From assembly GCA_002189105.1 (NCBI GenBank), contig NIOB01000002.1:62001-126000 (forward strand): DNA of 64,000 nt. Reading direction: 5' to 3'. Below, piece by piece: positions 17,287 to 25,662 of this stretch (within the stretch, counting starts at the first letter, position 1; every line of letters starts with the position of its first letter). The notes below the pieces were generated by a model that did no database searches, was not told the DNA's origin, and saw only the letters and a program-made list of their open reading frames with translations. This DNA is from Saccharibacillus soli. Lineage in GTDB: Bacteria; Bacillota; Bacilli; Paenibacillales; Paenibacillaceae. The translations under genes and the position numbers were made by a program.

Positions 17287-18948
17287 ATGGGAAAAGTATT
17301 TATAGGCGGTGCGTGGCCATATGCGAACGGTTCACTGCATTTGGGACGATTGGCGAGTTTGCTCCCTGGAGACGCAACGGCACGCTATTTTCGGGCAAAA
17401 GGGGATGAGGTTCTCTATGTGTCGGGCAGCGATTGCCATGGCACACCGGTTGCGGTACAGGCGATTCAGCAGGGCGTCTCCCCCCGCGACATTGCGGATC
17501 GGTATCATCAGGAGTTCGTCGATTGTTTTGAACGCCTGGGATTCACCTATGATCTGTACACACGCACCGATCAAGATTTTCATCATCAGGTGGTGCAAGA
17601 GGTTTTTCTAAAACTGCTCCATAATGGACATTTATATCGAAAAACCGTGCTGCAAACGTACTGCGAGACGGATCAACGCTTTCTGCCGGATCGGTATGTC
17701 GAAGGCGTGTGTCCGGTATGCGGGAATCGGGCGAGAGGCGATCAATGTGACTTCTGTTCCACGCTGCTTGATCCAGCGGATCTTACGGACAAGACCTGCA
17801 AGCTCTGCGGCAATCCGCCCATTGAGCGCCCCACCGAGCATTATTATCTTGCCCTGTCCCGCTTTGAACCGGAGTTACGAGTGTTCGCGGATCGGGCGCA
17901 AGGATGGAAAGAAAACGCGGTACATCTGACGAGGAGATACCTGGACGAAGGGCTTCAGGATCGGGCGGTCACGCGGGATCTGTCTTGGGGCGTGGACGTT
18001 CCGGTCAAAGGACTAGAGGGCAAGAAAATTTATGTCTGGATCGAAGCGGTCAGTGGCTATCTGTCTGCAAGCAAGCAGTGGGCGGCAGAGACGGGCGGAG
18101 ACTGGGAGAAGTTCTGGTCAAGCGAAGCGGAAGACCTAACGGCCTATTATGTACATGGTAAAGACAATATTCCGTTTCATACGTTGATTTGGCCAGCGCT
18201 GCTATTAGGATTAGGAAATTTACATGTGCCGGATCGGATTCTCTCTTGCGAATACATGACATTGGAGGGGCGAAAGTTCTCGACGAGCCTGGATTGGGCG
18301 ATCTGGGTGCCGGATATGCTGGAGCGCTACCAGCCGGATTCCATTCGCTATTTCCTGATCGCTAATGGCCCGGAGAAGCGCGACACCGACTTTTCGTGGA
18401 GGGAGTTCATTCACAGTCATAACGGAGAGCTGCTGGGGGCATTCGGGAACTTCGTGAATCGGACGCTGGCGTTTATCGATAAGTCATTCGCCGGACAGAT
18501 TCCGTTGGGAGAACCGGATGCAGAGTGGGATCAGGCGACCGCATCGTTATACCGGGAAGCCGGGGCATGGATCGAAGAAGGGCGATTAAGAGAGGCTCTG
18601 GATGCCATCTTCGCCTATGTACGCAAAGCGAATAAATATTTTGACGAACAGAGGCCGTGGCTGCAAATCAAAGAAAGCCATGAAGAGTGCGGGCGCACTT
18701 TATTTGTCTGTGTGCAGATCATCGCCAACCTGGCCAATCTGCTCGAACCTTTTCTGCCTTTCTCCTGTGATAAAATCCGGCGTTTCCTCAGCCTGGATAC
18801 ACCGAGCTGGGAGAACATCTCCGCAGCATCCGGTGTACAGATTCAGCAGTTGGAACGGTTGTTTGAACGGATTGACGTGAGCCAGATTGAAGTCGAACTC
18901 CAGCGGTTGGAGCAGCAGAAGCTGGATAGGCAGAAGCGGGCAGAGTAA
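17287..18948 (+). CDS. metG: Methionyl-tRNA synthetase, archaeal/MetRS2-like type
   Basis: A 553-residue class I synthetase. ATG 17287 follows [17 protein letters not shown] at residues 11-20 is the HIGH motif. The insert near residues 142-180 carries two zinc knuckles (CPVC...CDFC and CKLC), and the KMSKS loop reads KFSTS at about residue 330. KFSTS and the two knuckles are features I associate with archaeal-type MetRS rather than the usual one-knuckle Bacillus MetRS. The C-terminal EMAP-like tRNA-binding domain is absent. Such second MetRS enzymes in Firmicutes have been tied to inhibitor resistance. Expression is controlled by the T-box. Confidence 0.92.
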   Translation: MGKVFIGGAWPYANGSLHLGRLASLLPGDATARYFRAKGDEVLYVSGSDCHGTPVAVQAIQQGVSPRDIADRYHQEFVDCFERLGFTYDLYTRTDQDFHHQVVQEVFLKLLHNGHLYRKTVLQTYCETDQRFLPDRYVEGVCPVCGNRARGDQCDFCSTLLDPADLTDKTCKLCGNPPIERPTEHYYLALSRFEPELRVFADRAQGWKENAVHLTRRYLDEGLQDRAVTRDLSWGVDVPVKGLEGKKIYVWIEAVSGYLSASKQWAAETGGDWEKFWSSEAEDLTAYYVHGKDNIPFHTLIWPALLLGLGNLHVPDRILSCEYMTLEGRKFSTSLDWAIWVPDMLERYQPDSIRYFLIANGPEKRDTDFSWREFIHSHNGELLGAFGNFVNRTLAFIDKSFAGQIPLGEPDAEWDQATASLYREAGAWIEEGRLREALDAIFAYVRKANKYFDEQRPWLQIKESHEECGRTLFVCVQIIANLANLLEPFLPFSCDKIRRFLSLDTPSWENISAASGVQIQQLERLFERIDVSQIEVELQRLEQQKLDRQKRAE

Positions 18949-19018
18949 ATGCGTTGAACCCTGTGCTTCGGCTGGACGGTCATCAATAGTTCAGGAAGTT
19001 TTCTTGTAAAAGCCGAAT

Positions 19019-19402
19019 TTATCCGACATGCGCCACGGCGCGAATCTCAACCCACTGCTCCGGGAACGCGAGATACGTAACGCCGATCATGCTGCCTGCC
19101 GGGCGGTGCTGTCCGACATATTTTTTGAAACGTGCAATGGCGATCTCCCCGTGCTCCTGCGCGTTCGTTAGATAAATTTCCACATAAGCCAGATTATCCT
19201 TGGTCACGCCGAACTCTTTTAACACGGTATCCAGATTCTCCAGCGTCTGCTCCATCTGCGTCTGAATATCGCCAGCACCGACGAACTCGCCTTGTGCGTT
19301 ATGGGAGAACTGGCCCGAGATATAAAGCGTATTATCGACCCGATAACCCTGCGAGATGCCGTGGTCCCAGAGATCGTGGTTATACGTTTGAATAGTAGTC
19401 AT
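19019..19402 (-). CDS. RidA/YjgF-family protein
   Basis: A 127-residue protein. The start is ATG 19402, 10 bases after AAAGGAG; longer in-frame extensions cross the promoter region and are unlikely. The fold is recognised from DTLYISGQF, a run of acidic helix residues and AYVEIYLTNAQEHG. True RidA imine deaminases keep an Arg near the end of the fold for the substrate carboxylate; here RPAGSMIGV retains an Arg slightly upstream, so RidA-subfamily membership is unsettled. It is divergent from an HxlR gene, likely its regulator. Confidence 0.8.
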   Translation of the reverse strand: MTTIQTYNHDLWDHGISQGYRVDNTLYISGQFSHNAQGEFVGAGDIQTQMEQTLENLDTVLKEFGVTKDNLAYVEIYLTNAQEHGEIAIARFKKYVGQHRPAGSMIGVTYLAFPEQWVEIRAVAHVG

Positions 19403-19413
19403 CGTATCGGCTC

Positions 19414-19490
19414 CTTTACTTGAAAGTAAAGCTAGTATAAACTGGGCGAAAATAAAGGGATAGTACGCACAAATAAGAAAGGTACTATCC
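19414..19490. promoter_or_regulatory. Inverted repeats between ridA-like and hxlR genes
   Basis: CTTTACTTGAAAGTAAAG (19414-19431, 8-bp arms) lies just upstream of the ridA-like ribosome binding site. GGATAGTAC-N15-GTACTATCC (19458-19466 and 19482-19490) ends just upstream of the hxlR ribosome binding site. Both contain TACT/AGTA cores typical of HxlR/DUF24 operators, so auto- and cross-control by the adjacent HxlR protein is likely. Confidence 0.6.
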
Positions 19491-19501
19491 GAAAGGATAG
19501 C

Positions 19502-19843
19502 GTGAATATGGGGATTTCGGACTTGAAAGGCCAAGAGACGGTGATCGAAGACACGCCGTTCGGCTATACGATGTCGGTCATCGGAGGAAAATGGAAGATG
19601 GCAATCCTGTACGTGTTGGCGGCCAAGCAACCGGTTCGTTTTAACGAGATGCAGCGTCAGGTCGGACCCATTACGTACAAGGTGCTCAGCGCGCAGCTTA
19701 AAGAACTGGAAGCGGACGGACTGGTGAATCGTTTGGAGTATCCGCAGGTTCCGCCCAAAGTGGAGTATTCGCTGACGCCAAAAGGACAAACGCTGCTGCC
19801 TGTACTGGAGCAGCTTTGCGAGTGGGGCGCGCAGAATCGGTAA
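19502..19843 (+). CDS. HxlR-family regulator lacking the sensor Cys
   Basis: A 113-residue winged-helix protein with SVIGGKWKMAILYVL and RFNEMQRQVGPITYKVLSAQLKELE. AAAGG lies 5 bases before GTG 19502 and 11 before ATG 19508; either could be the start. Aligning TPFGYTMSVIGGKWK with the family pattern places Thr where the redox-active Cys normally sits, so thiol sensing of the YodB/HypR kind is unlikely. It shares inverted repeats with the divergent RidA-like gene. Confidence 0.85.
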   Translation: MNMGISDLKGQETVIEDTPFGYTMSVIGGKWKMAILYVLAAKQPVRFNEMQRQVGPITYKVLSAQLKELEADGLVNRLEYPQVPPKVEYSLTPKGQTLLPVLEQLCEWGAQNR

Positions 19844-20016
19844 GACCGAGGGTTTGGGGAGCGGAGCAAGAAAGATTTTCTTTTTTAAGCGATGCAGGGA
19901 TTCTACCCGATGTCTTGAATTTTAAATAAGTAAAACGTTAATGTACGGAAGGAAGCGACAGGATCTTGGACAGAGCATAAAACGAGGTCGTGCGAAATCA
20001 TCATGAGGGGGCAGCT

Positions 20017-23000
20017 ATGCACGGGATTCAGAAAATCGGCAAGGTACTGTTAGTTGGAGGCGTTCTGTTCGGATTGGCCGATTCGGCAGCGTTAAATAAG
20101 GTGTATGCGGCGCCTCCGACGGCGACATTGGTCGTCTCGAACAAAGCGCTGAAGATCGGAGATACGTCTACGCTTACGATTACGTTCTCGGAAGCGGTCT
20201 TTGGATTTTCGGCCGCGGATCTGACGTCCGCGAACGTTGAGATCGGCGAGCCGTCTTCGACAGACGGAGGAATAACGTGGACGGCGACGCTGACTCCGCA
20301 CTCGGACGTAGAAGCCTGGGATCAAACCGTGACGCTCGATAATACAGGCGTAATGAATTTGGCAAACGAGTCAAATGCGGGAACCACCGTATCCGATGTT
20401 TTTTTGATCGATACGCTTAGGCCGACGTTGAGAAGCCCGATCATGATCTCCGATACGGCGCTGAAGATCGGCGATTCCGCTACCGTCGCGTTCGTCTTCA
20501 AAGAAGCTGTAACCGGCTTTACGGCAGCGGATCTGACGGTTCCGAACGGCACGCTTAGCAACCTGGCTTCAAGAAACGGCGGCTTCACCTGGACAGCGAC
20601 GCTGACGCCGAGCACTTTTGTCGCGGATGCTACCAATGTTCTTACGCTTCATTATGGAGGCATAGCGGATACAGCCGGAAATACAGGAACAGGAACTGTC
20701 GATTCCCCAAGTTACGCAATTGATACGATCAGACCGACCTTGGCCAGCGATATCGAGATCTCGAATACAACGCTGAACACCGGAAGCTCCGCGAACGTAA
20801 CATTCACGTTTACGGAACCGGTGACCGGATTTACGACGGACGACATAGACGTTCCCAACGGCACGCTTAGCGACTTGGCTTCAAGCAACGGGGGCTTCAC
20901 TTGGACGGCGAAATTGACTCCGGATTCCGATGTCTCGGATGCGACCAATGTCCTTACGCTTGATTACGGGGGCCTTGCGGATCTGGCGGGGAATTCAGGC
21001 GCGGGCACGGTCTATTCGATGAACTACGCGGTCAATACGAAGAATCCGGTCGCGCAATCGATTACCGTTTCCGATACGATGCTGACGATCGGAGAGACGA
21101 CGAACGTGACGTTCAAGTTCACGCAGCCGGTCAGCGGATTTACGACGGCGGATCTGAAGGTGCCGAACGGCATCGTCAGCGATCTGTCTTCTAACGACGG
21201 CGGAATCACCTGGACCGGGACGCTGACCCCAAATATCAATACCCAAGCGTCAGGTGGTGTCATTACGCTGGATAATACGGGGATCTTCAATGCCTCGGGG
21301 AATCAAGGCGTCGGAACGATGGATTCTAACGCTTATGACGTCGATACGCTGCGGCCGACCGCGACCATCTCGCTTAGCCGGAAGACGCTGAACGTCGGCG
21401 CGACCGCCGAAGTGACGATCGCGTTCTCGGAGGCGATCAAGGCTTTTACCAAAGAAGATCTGACGGCACCGAACGGCACGTTGAGTCCAGTAACAAGCGC
21501 AGACGGCGGCATGACCTGGACCGCGACGCTGACGCCGAAAGCGAACGTCGCCAGCAGGATCAACGCCGTTGTGCTTGAAAATGGCGCCATCGCTGACCTT
21601 GCGGGGAATCTGGGAGCAGGCACGACGAATTCCGACAATTACGAAGTCCAAACGGTCGTGCCGACAGCGATCATGACTGTTGCGGATTCGGCATTAACGG
21701 CGGGCGAGACGTCTCCGGTGAAAATCGTCTTCTCCGAGGCGGTTACCGGATTGGCGGCCGATGACTTTACGGTCGATAACGGTGTATTGAGCGGTTTGGC
21801 TTCGGCGGACGGAGGAATCACCTGGACGGCGGTGCTGACGCCGACGACCGATACGAACGCGGCGGTCAATCATATCGAGCTTCGCAATGATGGCTTCGTC
21901 AGCTTGGCGGGCAATGCGGGCGTCGGGACTACCTTGTCGAATGTTTACGCCGTGATGACCGTGGCGCCGAGCGGCGGCGGGTCTGCCTCGCCGTCCGTGC
22001 CTACCGATCCTCCGATCTATACGGCTCCTGTCGAACCTTCGGCTCCAGTCGTCTCGACTGACGGTACGCTGACGCTTCCGGTGGGACGTGCGGGAACCGT
22101 CAGTCTTGGGGACGCCGTCCGGATCGAGATTCCGGTGGGGGCTTCGACGAGAGAGCTGAAGCTGACAATCGGCAAGATAGCGGATACGCAGAATCTCCTG
22201 ACGAACGGCGAAGTGCTTGCCAGTCCGGTGTTCGCGCTGCTCAAGAATTTCCCGGAAAACTTGAGTAAGCCGGTCAAACTGTCATTATCTTTCGATCCGC
22301 GAGCTGTGCCGAGCAATCGCAAAGCCGCCCTATTCTATTATGACGAGATGCAGGGAGCATGGGTCGAAGTCAAAGGCGGCACGCTGCAAGGAGACCGGCT
22401 TGTCGTCGAGGTCGATCATTTTGCCAAATACGCAGTGTTTGCGGTAGAGGAAAAGAAGCCGACGACGGATACGCCGGTCAGCGGCAATCCGCAGAGTCTC
22501 ACACTTCTTGATGTCACGGGGTACTGGGCGGAAGAAGCGGTCAGAAAGGCGATCGCACAAGGCTTCGTCTCCGGCTATCCGGACGGTACATTCCGTCCGA
22601 ATGCAATCGTGACACGTGCCGAATTTGCGGTGATGCTGATCGGCGCACTGAACGGAGAGACATCCGGCGAGGCTCTGAACTTTACGGATGCTTCGGAAGT
22701 CGGCGCTTGGGCGCAAAGCGCCGTATCGCAGGCCGCACAGCTCGGTATTCTGACCGGCTATGCCGACGGATCGGTTCGACCCAATGCCAGTATTACCCGC
22801 GCCGAGATGGCGGTTATGGCCGCCCGTGCAATGAAGCTTCCTGCCGGAAGCGGCGCGAGAACTTCATTCTCGGACGATAACCGGATTCCTGCTTGGGCCA
22901 GAGACGCCGCTGCCGCGTTAAAGACTGCGGGAGCGATTCGCGGGACAGGCGCCAATACGTTCAATCCGGCTGCCGCAACGACGCGTGCCGAAGCCGTGAC

Positions 23001-23034
23001 TTTGCTGGTCAACCTGCTGCGTGGGCAGAAATAA
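20017..23034 (+). CDS. Secreted SLH protein with six Ig-like repeats
   Basis: A 1005-residue surface protein starting at ATG 20017 after GAGGGGG. A signal peptide (hydrophobic core LLVGGVLFGLAD, cleavage around VYAAP) is followed by six repeats of about 100 residues with the pattern ITFSEAVTGFT...DGGITWTATLTP...DLAGNAG, matching bacterial Ig-like Big_12 domains. A Pro-rich linker and a beta-rich domain come next (residues about 690-820). Three SLH domains close the protein (FRPNAIVTRAEFA, VRPNASITRAEMA and FNPAAATTRAEAV) and should bind pyruvylated secondary wall polymer. Binding or adhesive function is inferred. Confidence 0.9.
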   Translation: MHGIQKIGKVLLVGGVLFGLADSAALNKVYAAPPTATLVVSNKALKIGDTSTLTITFSEAVFGFSAADLTSANVEIGEPSSTDGGITWTATLTPHSDVEAWDQTVTLDNTGVMNLANESNAGTTVSDVFLIDTLRPTLRSPIMISDTALKIGDSATVAFVFKEAVTGFTAADLTVPNGTLSNLASRNGGFTWTATLTPSTFVADATNVLTLHYGGIADTAGNTGTGTVDSPSYAIDTIRPTLASDIEISNTTLNTGSSANVTFTFTEPVTGFTTDDIDVPNGTLSDLASSNGGFTWTAKLTPDSDVSDATNVLTLDYGGLADLAGNSGAGTVYSMNYAVNTKNPVAQSITVSDTMLTIGETTNVTFKFTQPVSGFTTADLKVPNGIVSDLSSNDGGITWTGTLTPNINTQASGGVITLDNTGIFNASGNQGVGTMDSNAYDVDTLRPTATISLSRKTLNVGATAEVTIAFSEAIKAFTKEDLTAPNGTLSPVTSADGGMTWTATLTPKANVASRINAVVLENGAIADLAGNLGAGTTNSDNYEVQTVVPTAIMTVADSALTAGETSPVKIVFSEAVTGLAADDFTVDNGVLSGLASADGGITWTAVLTPTTDTNAAVNHIELRNDGFVSLAGNAGVGTTLSNVYAVMTVAPSGGGSASPSVPTDPPIYTAPVEPSAPVVSTDGTLTLPVGRAGTVSLGDAVRIEIPVGASTRELKLTIGKIADTQNLLTNGEVLASPVFALLKNFPENLSKPVKLSLSFDPRAVPSNRKAALFYYDEMQGAWVEVKGGTLQGDRLVVEVDHFAKYAVFAVEEKKPTTDTPVSGNPQSLTLLDVTGYWAEEAVRKAIAQGFVSGYPDGTFRPNAIVTRAEFAVMLIGALNGETSGEALNFTDASEVGAWAQSAVSQAAQLGILTGYADGSVRPNASITRAEMAVMAARAMKLPAGSGARTSFSDDNRIPAWARDAAAALKTAGAIRGTGANTFNPAAATTRAEAVTLLVNLLRGQK

Positions 23035-23078
23035 AACAACGCGAACGTGTACGAATCTCGCGTCTCGTATCGAAAAAG

Positions 23079-23109
23079 AGACCGCCTCGGAATCCCGAGG
23101 CGGTCTTTT
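23079..23109. terminator. Bidirectional intrinsic terminator
   Basis: AGACCGCCTCGG pairs perfectly with CCGAGGCGGTCT, with TTTTC on the plus side and CTTTTTC on the minus side. It serves the convergent SLH gene and the phosphotransferase gene. Confidence 0.9.
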
Positions 23110-23126
23110 CAAATGGGCGCAATCCG

Positions 23127-24173
23127 TCAGTGCGGCGCGAAGTCGTTTTTCATCGCATAGATACTCTCCAGCGTCCGAATGACGATTGTCTGATCCTGCG
23201 CCTCTTCCGCATGGCGATAACTCTCCACCAAGCGGTATCCGAAGATGAGCAGAATCATCTCGTAGACACAGTGATCTTCAGGAAGAATCGACGGAGCATA
23301 CTCCGCAAACCCTCTGGCGTAAGCAGGAACGCATCTTCGGTAATAATCAACCATATAATCAGGATGCGTCTCGTCCGCAATCAGACTGGCGAGATCCTCG
23401 CCGGCATAGCCCCAGCCCGCCGTATCCCAGTCAATCAGCACGATCTTCCCAGCGTCATGATCGGCATGAATGATATTGGTTGACCAGAAATCCCGATGAC
23501 ACAGCACAAGCGGCAGGGCACGGATTCGTTCCCCAATCACATCCGCCTGTTCGTCGATTGCAATCAGCATCTCCCTTAGGTGCGGTGGAAATGGACATTC
23601 GCTGGAGCGGATGTAGTCATGAACGAATGGCCAGGAACGGTAATGGACATAATTGTTGGACATAAAATCAGCTGTGCTCAGGTTGGTGATGGCGTGTAAG
23701 GCAGCAGGCTGCTCCGCATACAGCTTGCCCTGGTAACGTCCCAGCTCCAGTGCAGCCTGCTCATACATGTCCAGCGTTAGCTGTGAGCCGCTTGTTCCTT
23801 CCACGTATTCCAGCCACAGCTCGAATTGATTGGCTTCGGCGTTCATCTCCACGTAATAGCAGGTCGGCCAGCGCAAATTTTCCGAGAATGTCTCTGCCAG
23901 ATCGGAAGCATAGAGGTCATATTCGCGCCGCCATGAATCCGGATCGCTGTAACGTTCCCATTTCCTCTGGACTTTGCGTACAAGGCGAAACGGCAGTTGA
24001 CGATGATCGGCGGTCTGGGCGGTGCCATTCAGCAGATGCACACTCGCTACCGTGCCTCCATGCAGAGCCGTAATCTGATAATCGGCGTCTACAATTTTCG
24101 TCTGAAGCTGCCGGCTCAAAGCCAGAAGCAGCATTTGGATATTCACGTTCAGGGTTTCGGGCTTACTGTTCAT
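23127..24173 (-). CDS. APH-family phosphotransferase, overlaps rsgA
   Basis: A 348-residue kinase-like protein. ATG 24173 overlaps the rsgA stop as ATGA (24170-24173), implying translational coupling. LCHRDFWSTNII is the catalytic Brenner motif and VLIDWDTAGWGYAGEDLA the metal-binding Asp segment. Overall it looks like a spore-coat CotS/choline-kinase-related or aminoglycoside-phosphotransferase-like small-molecule kinase with unknown substrate. Coupling to a ribosome-assembly GTPase is curious; whether this is functional or accidental cannot be told. Confidence 0.75.
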   Translation of the reverse strand: MNSKPETLNVNIQMLLLALSRQLQTKIVDADYQITALHGGTVASVHLLNGTAQTADHRQLPFRLVRKVQRKWERYSDPDSWRREYDLYASDLAETFSENLRWPTCYYVEMNAEANQFELWLEYVEGTSGSQLTLDMYEQAALELGRYQGKLYAEQPAALHAITNLSTADFMSNNYVHYRSWPFVHDYIRSSECPFPPHLREMLIAIDEQADVIGERIRALPLVLCHRDFWSTNIIHADHDAGKIVLIDWDTAGWGYAGEDLASLIADETHPDYMVDYYRRCVPAYARGFAEYAPSILPEDHCVYEMILLIFGYRLVESYRHAEEAQDQTIVIRTLESIYAMKNDFAPH

Positions 24174-25240
24174 TTTCTCACTCCGTTCTTTTTCGCCATT
24201 TTGCTGCGCAGGATGGCCTTTTTGTGATAGGCGTTTTTTTCGACCAGATAGCCTGTCCGATTCTGGACGTAGCGGCTCTCCTGCTGCTGGGCCAGATAAT
24301 ATTCCCAGCGCTTGCTTGGCAGCGAGCCATCGGCAAGGGCCGTGCGAACCGCGCAGCCCGGTTCCGACTGGTGGCGGCAGTCCGAGAATCGGCACTGCGT
24401 GAACAGCTCCTCCACATCGGCAAACCCGGTGCTTATCGCTTCCTCAACGTCAAAAAGCCCAAGTTCGCGCATCCCCGGTGTATCGATCACCATCGCACCG
24501 GAAGGGAGCATAAACAGCTGTCGGTGCGTCGTCGTATGACGCCCGCGGCTGTCGGTTTCCCGGATTCCCTGCACCTTCATGACGTCCTGCTCCATCAGCA
24601 CATTCAGCAGCGAAGACTTGCCTACCCCCGACATGCCGAGGAAGACGACCGTCTGACCAGGAAGCAGATAACGCTCCAGCTCATTCAAGCCCAGACCGGA
24701 ATGACTGGAGATCACATGGACGGGAATATCCGGCATCTGCTCTGCAAGGTGCCTCGGCGGCAGCTGATAATCTTCGGCAAGATCGGCTTTGGTCAGCAGA
24801 ATAACCGGCTGTCCGCCGCTTCGCTTGGCCTGCGTCACATATCGCATGAGACGGGCGGCGTTGAAATCGTGGTTCAGGGAAGACAGAATGAACACCGTAT
24901 CGAAGTTGGTCGCCACCACCTGCTCCAGCAGCGTCTTGGCGTAGCCCGCCGCATGTCCGGAGTAATCGGCACGCGAGAATTGGGAATGTCGCGGCAGCAG
25001 CTCGACGATCTGGGAATGTCCCTGTTCGTTATAGCGAAGATGCACGAAGTCCCCCACGCAGGGGAAATCCGCACGAGTGCCTGCCTGGTGATAGAAGGTT
25101 CCTTTGAGTACCGCCATGACTTCTCCACGTTCGGTCATGATCGTAAATAACTCCCGGCGAAGTTCGGTCACCCGGCCTGGGAGCAGCCCTTCCGGTACGG
25201 CATGTGCCGCAGTATATCCATAAGTTTTCAAGTTCATCAT
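24170..25240 (-). CDS. rsgA: Ribosome small-subunit-dependent GTPase A
   Basis: A 356-residue circularly permuted GTPase. An N-terminal OB domain precedes the G domain, in which G4 (LLTKADL) comes before G1 (GMSGVGKSS) and G3 (DTPGM), the YjeQ/RsgA order. The C-terminal zinc site is CRFSDCRH...GC. RsgA promotes late 30S maturation and is a (p)ppGpp target. ATG 25240 (or 25237) is 14 bases from GGAG, an unusually long gap. A promoter, two tiny ORFs and a terminator lie between it and the upstream SDR gene, suggesting conditional expression. The chain is longer than the B. subtilis form, and a second rsgA may exist elsewhere. Confidence 0.88.
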   Translation of the reverse strand: MMNLKTYGYTAAHAVPEGLLPGRVTELRRELFTIMTERGEVMAVLKGTFYHQAGTRADFPCVGDFVHLRYNEQGHSQIVELLPRHSQFSRADYSGHAAGYAKTLLEQVVATNFDTVFILSSLNHDFNAARLMRYVTQAKRSGGQPVILLTKADLAEDYQLPPRHLAEQMPDIPVHVISSHSGLGLNELERYLLPGQTVVFLGMSGVGKSSLLNVLMEQDVMKVQGIRETDSRGRHTTTHRQLFMLPSGAMVIDTPGMRELGLFDVEEAISTGFADVEELFTQCRFSDCRHQSEPGCAVRTALADGSLPSKRWEYYLAQQQESRYVQNRTGYLVEKNAYHKKAILRSKMAKKNGVRK

Positions 25241-25278
25241 ACGAGTGGGTTTAGCTCCTTTATGTTGTTTTTGGGCGC

Positions 25279-25327
25279 AAAAATGCCGCGGACAAGCAGC
25301 CTCTAAGGAAGCTGCTGTCACGCGGCA
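25279..25327 (-). terminator. Attenuator-like terminator before rsgA
   Basis: On the minus strand ATGCCGCG...CGCGGCAT with inner GACAGCAGC/GCTGCTTGTC forms a long stem ending in T5. It lies 38 bp before the rsgA start and downstream of a good promoter, so it would block rsgA unless bypassed. Its 5' arm overlaps the end of the second leader ORF. Confidence 0.75.
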
Positions 25328-25377
25328 TAATAACGCCAAATAGACACGATCTTAATCGCATCTTCGTAAACAGCCAT
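25318..25377 (-). CDS. Leader ORF 2 (19 codons) overlapping the terminator
   Basis: ATG 25377 opens a 19-residue ORF ending IWRYYAA, with TGA at 25318-25320 inside the terminator's 5' arm. A ribosome at its end would prevent the stem from forming. It has no strong ribosome binding site (CCTTTCGTGAAT precedes), so expression is uncertain. The arrangement is seen; the regulatory role is inference. Confidence 0.4.
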   Translation of the reverse strand: MAVYEDAIKIVSIWRYYAA

Positions 25378-25459
25378 ATTCACGAAAGGTTACTGAAGAG
25401 AGCACAGCAAAGAAAATGGACGCAGTCCATACTTTTTCGCTGATGCCAGCTATGCAGTT

Positions 25460-25492
25460 TTAGGACATAACCACCTGATGAGTAGCTGCCAT
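25460..25492 (-). CDS. Leader ORF 1 (10 codons, MAATHQVVMS)
   Basis: ATG 25492 has a strong GGGAGAGG ribosome binding site 6-7 bases upstream and encodes MAATHQVVMS followed by TAA. It lies about 60 nt after the predicted transcription start. The sequence CACGAAGGG at its ribosome binding site is complementary to CCTTTCGTG just before leader ORF 2, so the two leader segments might pair. No homologous leader peptide is recognised. Confidence 0.45.
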   Translation of the reverse strand: MAATHQVVMS

Positions 25493-25556
25493 TATGATCC
25501 TCTCCCTTCGTGTGTAAGGAACTCGCCTGGACTCTGTGGGAAGTCCAGCTTTTTCT

Positions 25557-25585
25557 AACATAGTCGGTTTTGCGGAAAAGGTCAA
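25557..25585 (-). promoter_or_regulatory. Promoter of the rsgA leader
   Basis: Minus-strand TTGACC (25580-25585), 17-bp spacer, TATGTT (25557-25562). An inverted repeat, GTCGATTTTGCG...CGCAAAACCGAC (one mismatch, about 25563-25606), overlaps it and might be an operator. Transcripts would start near 25550 and begin with a CTGGACT/AGTCCAG hairpin (25527-25548). Confidence 0.6.
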
Positions 25586-25662
25586 TGCGTCTTCGCAAAA
25601 TCGACTTTGCTCGTGCATCTGAATAACAAAGGATGGACAACCGATGATCCCAGTCAGGGAGA

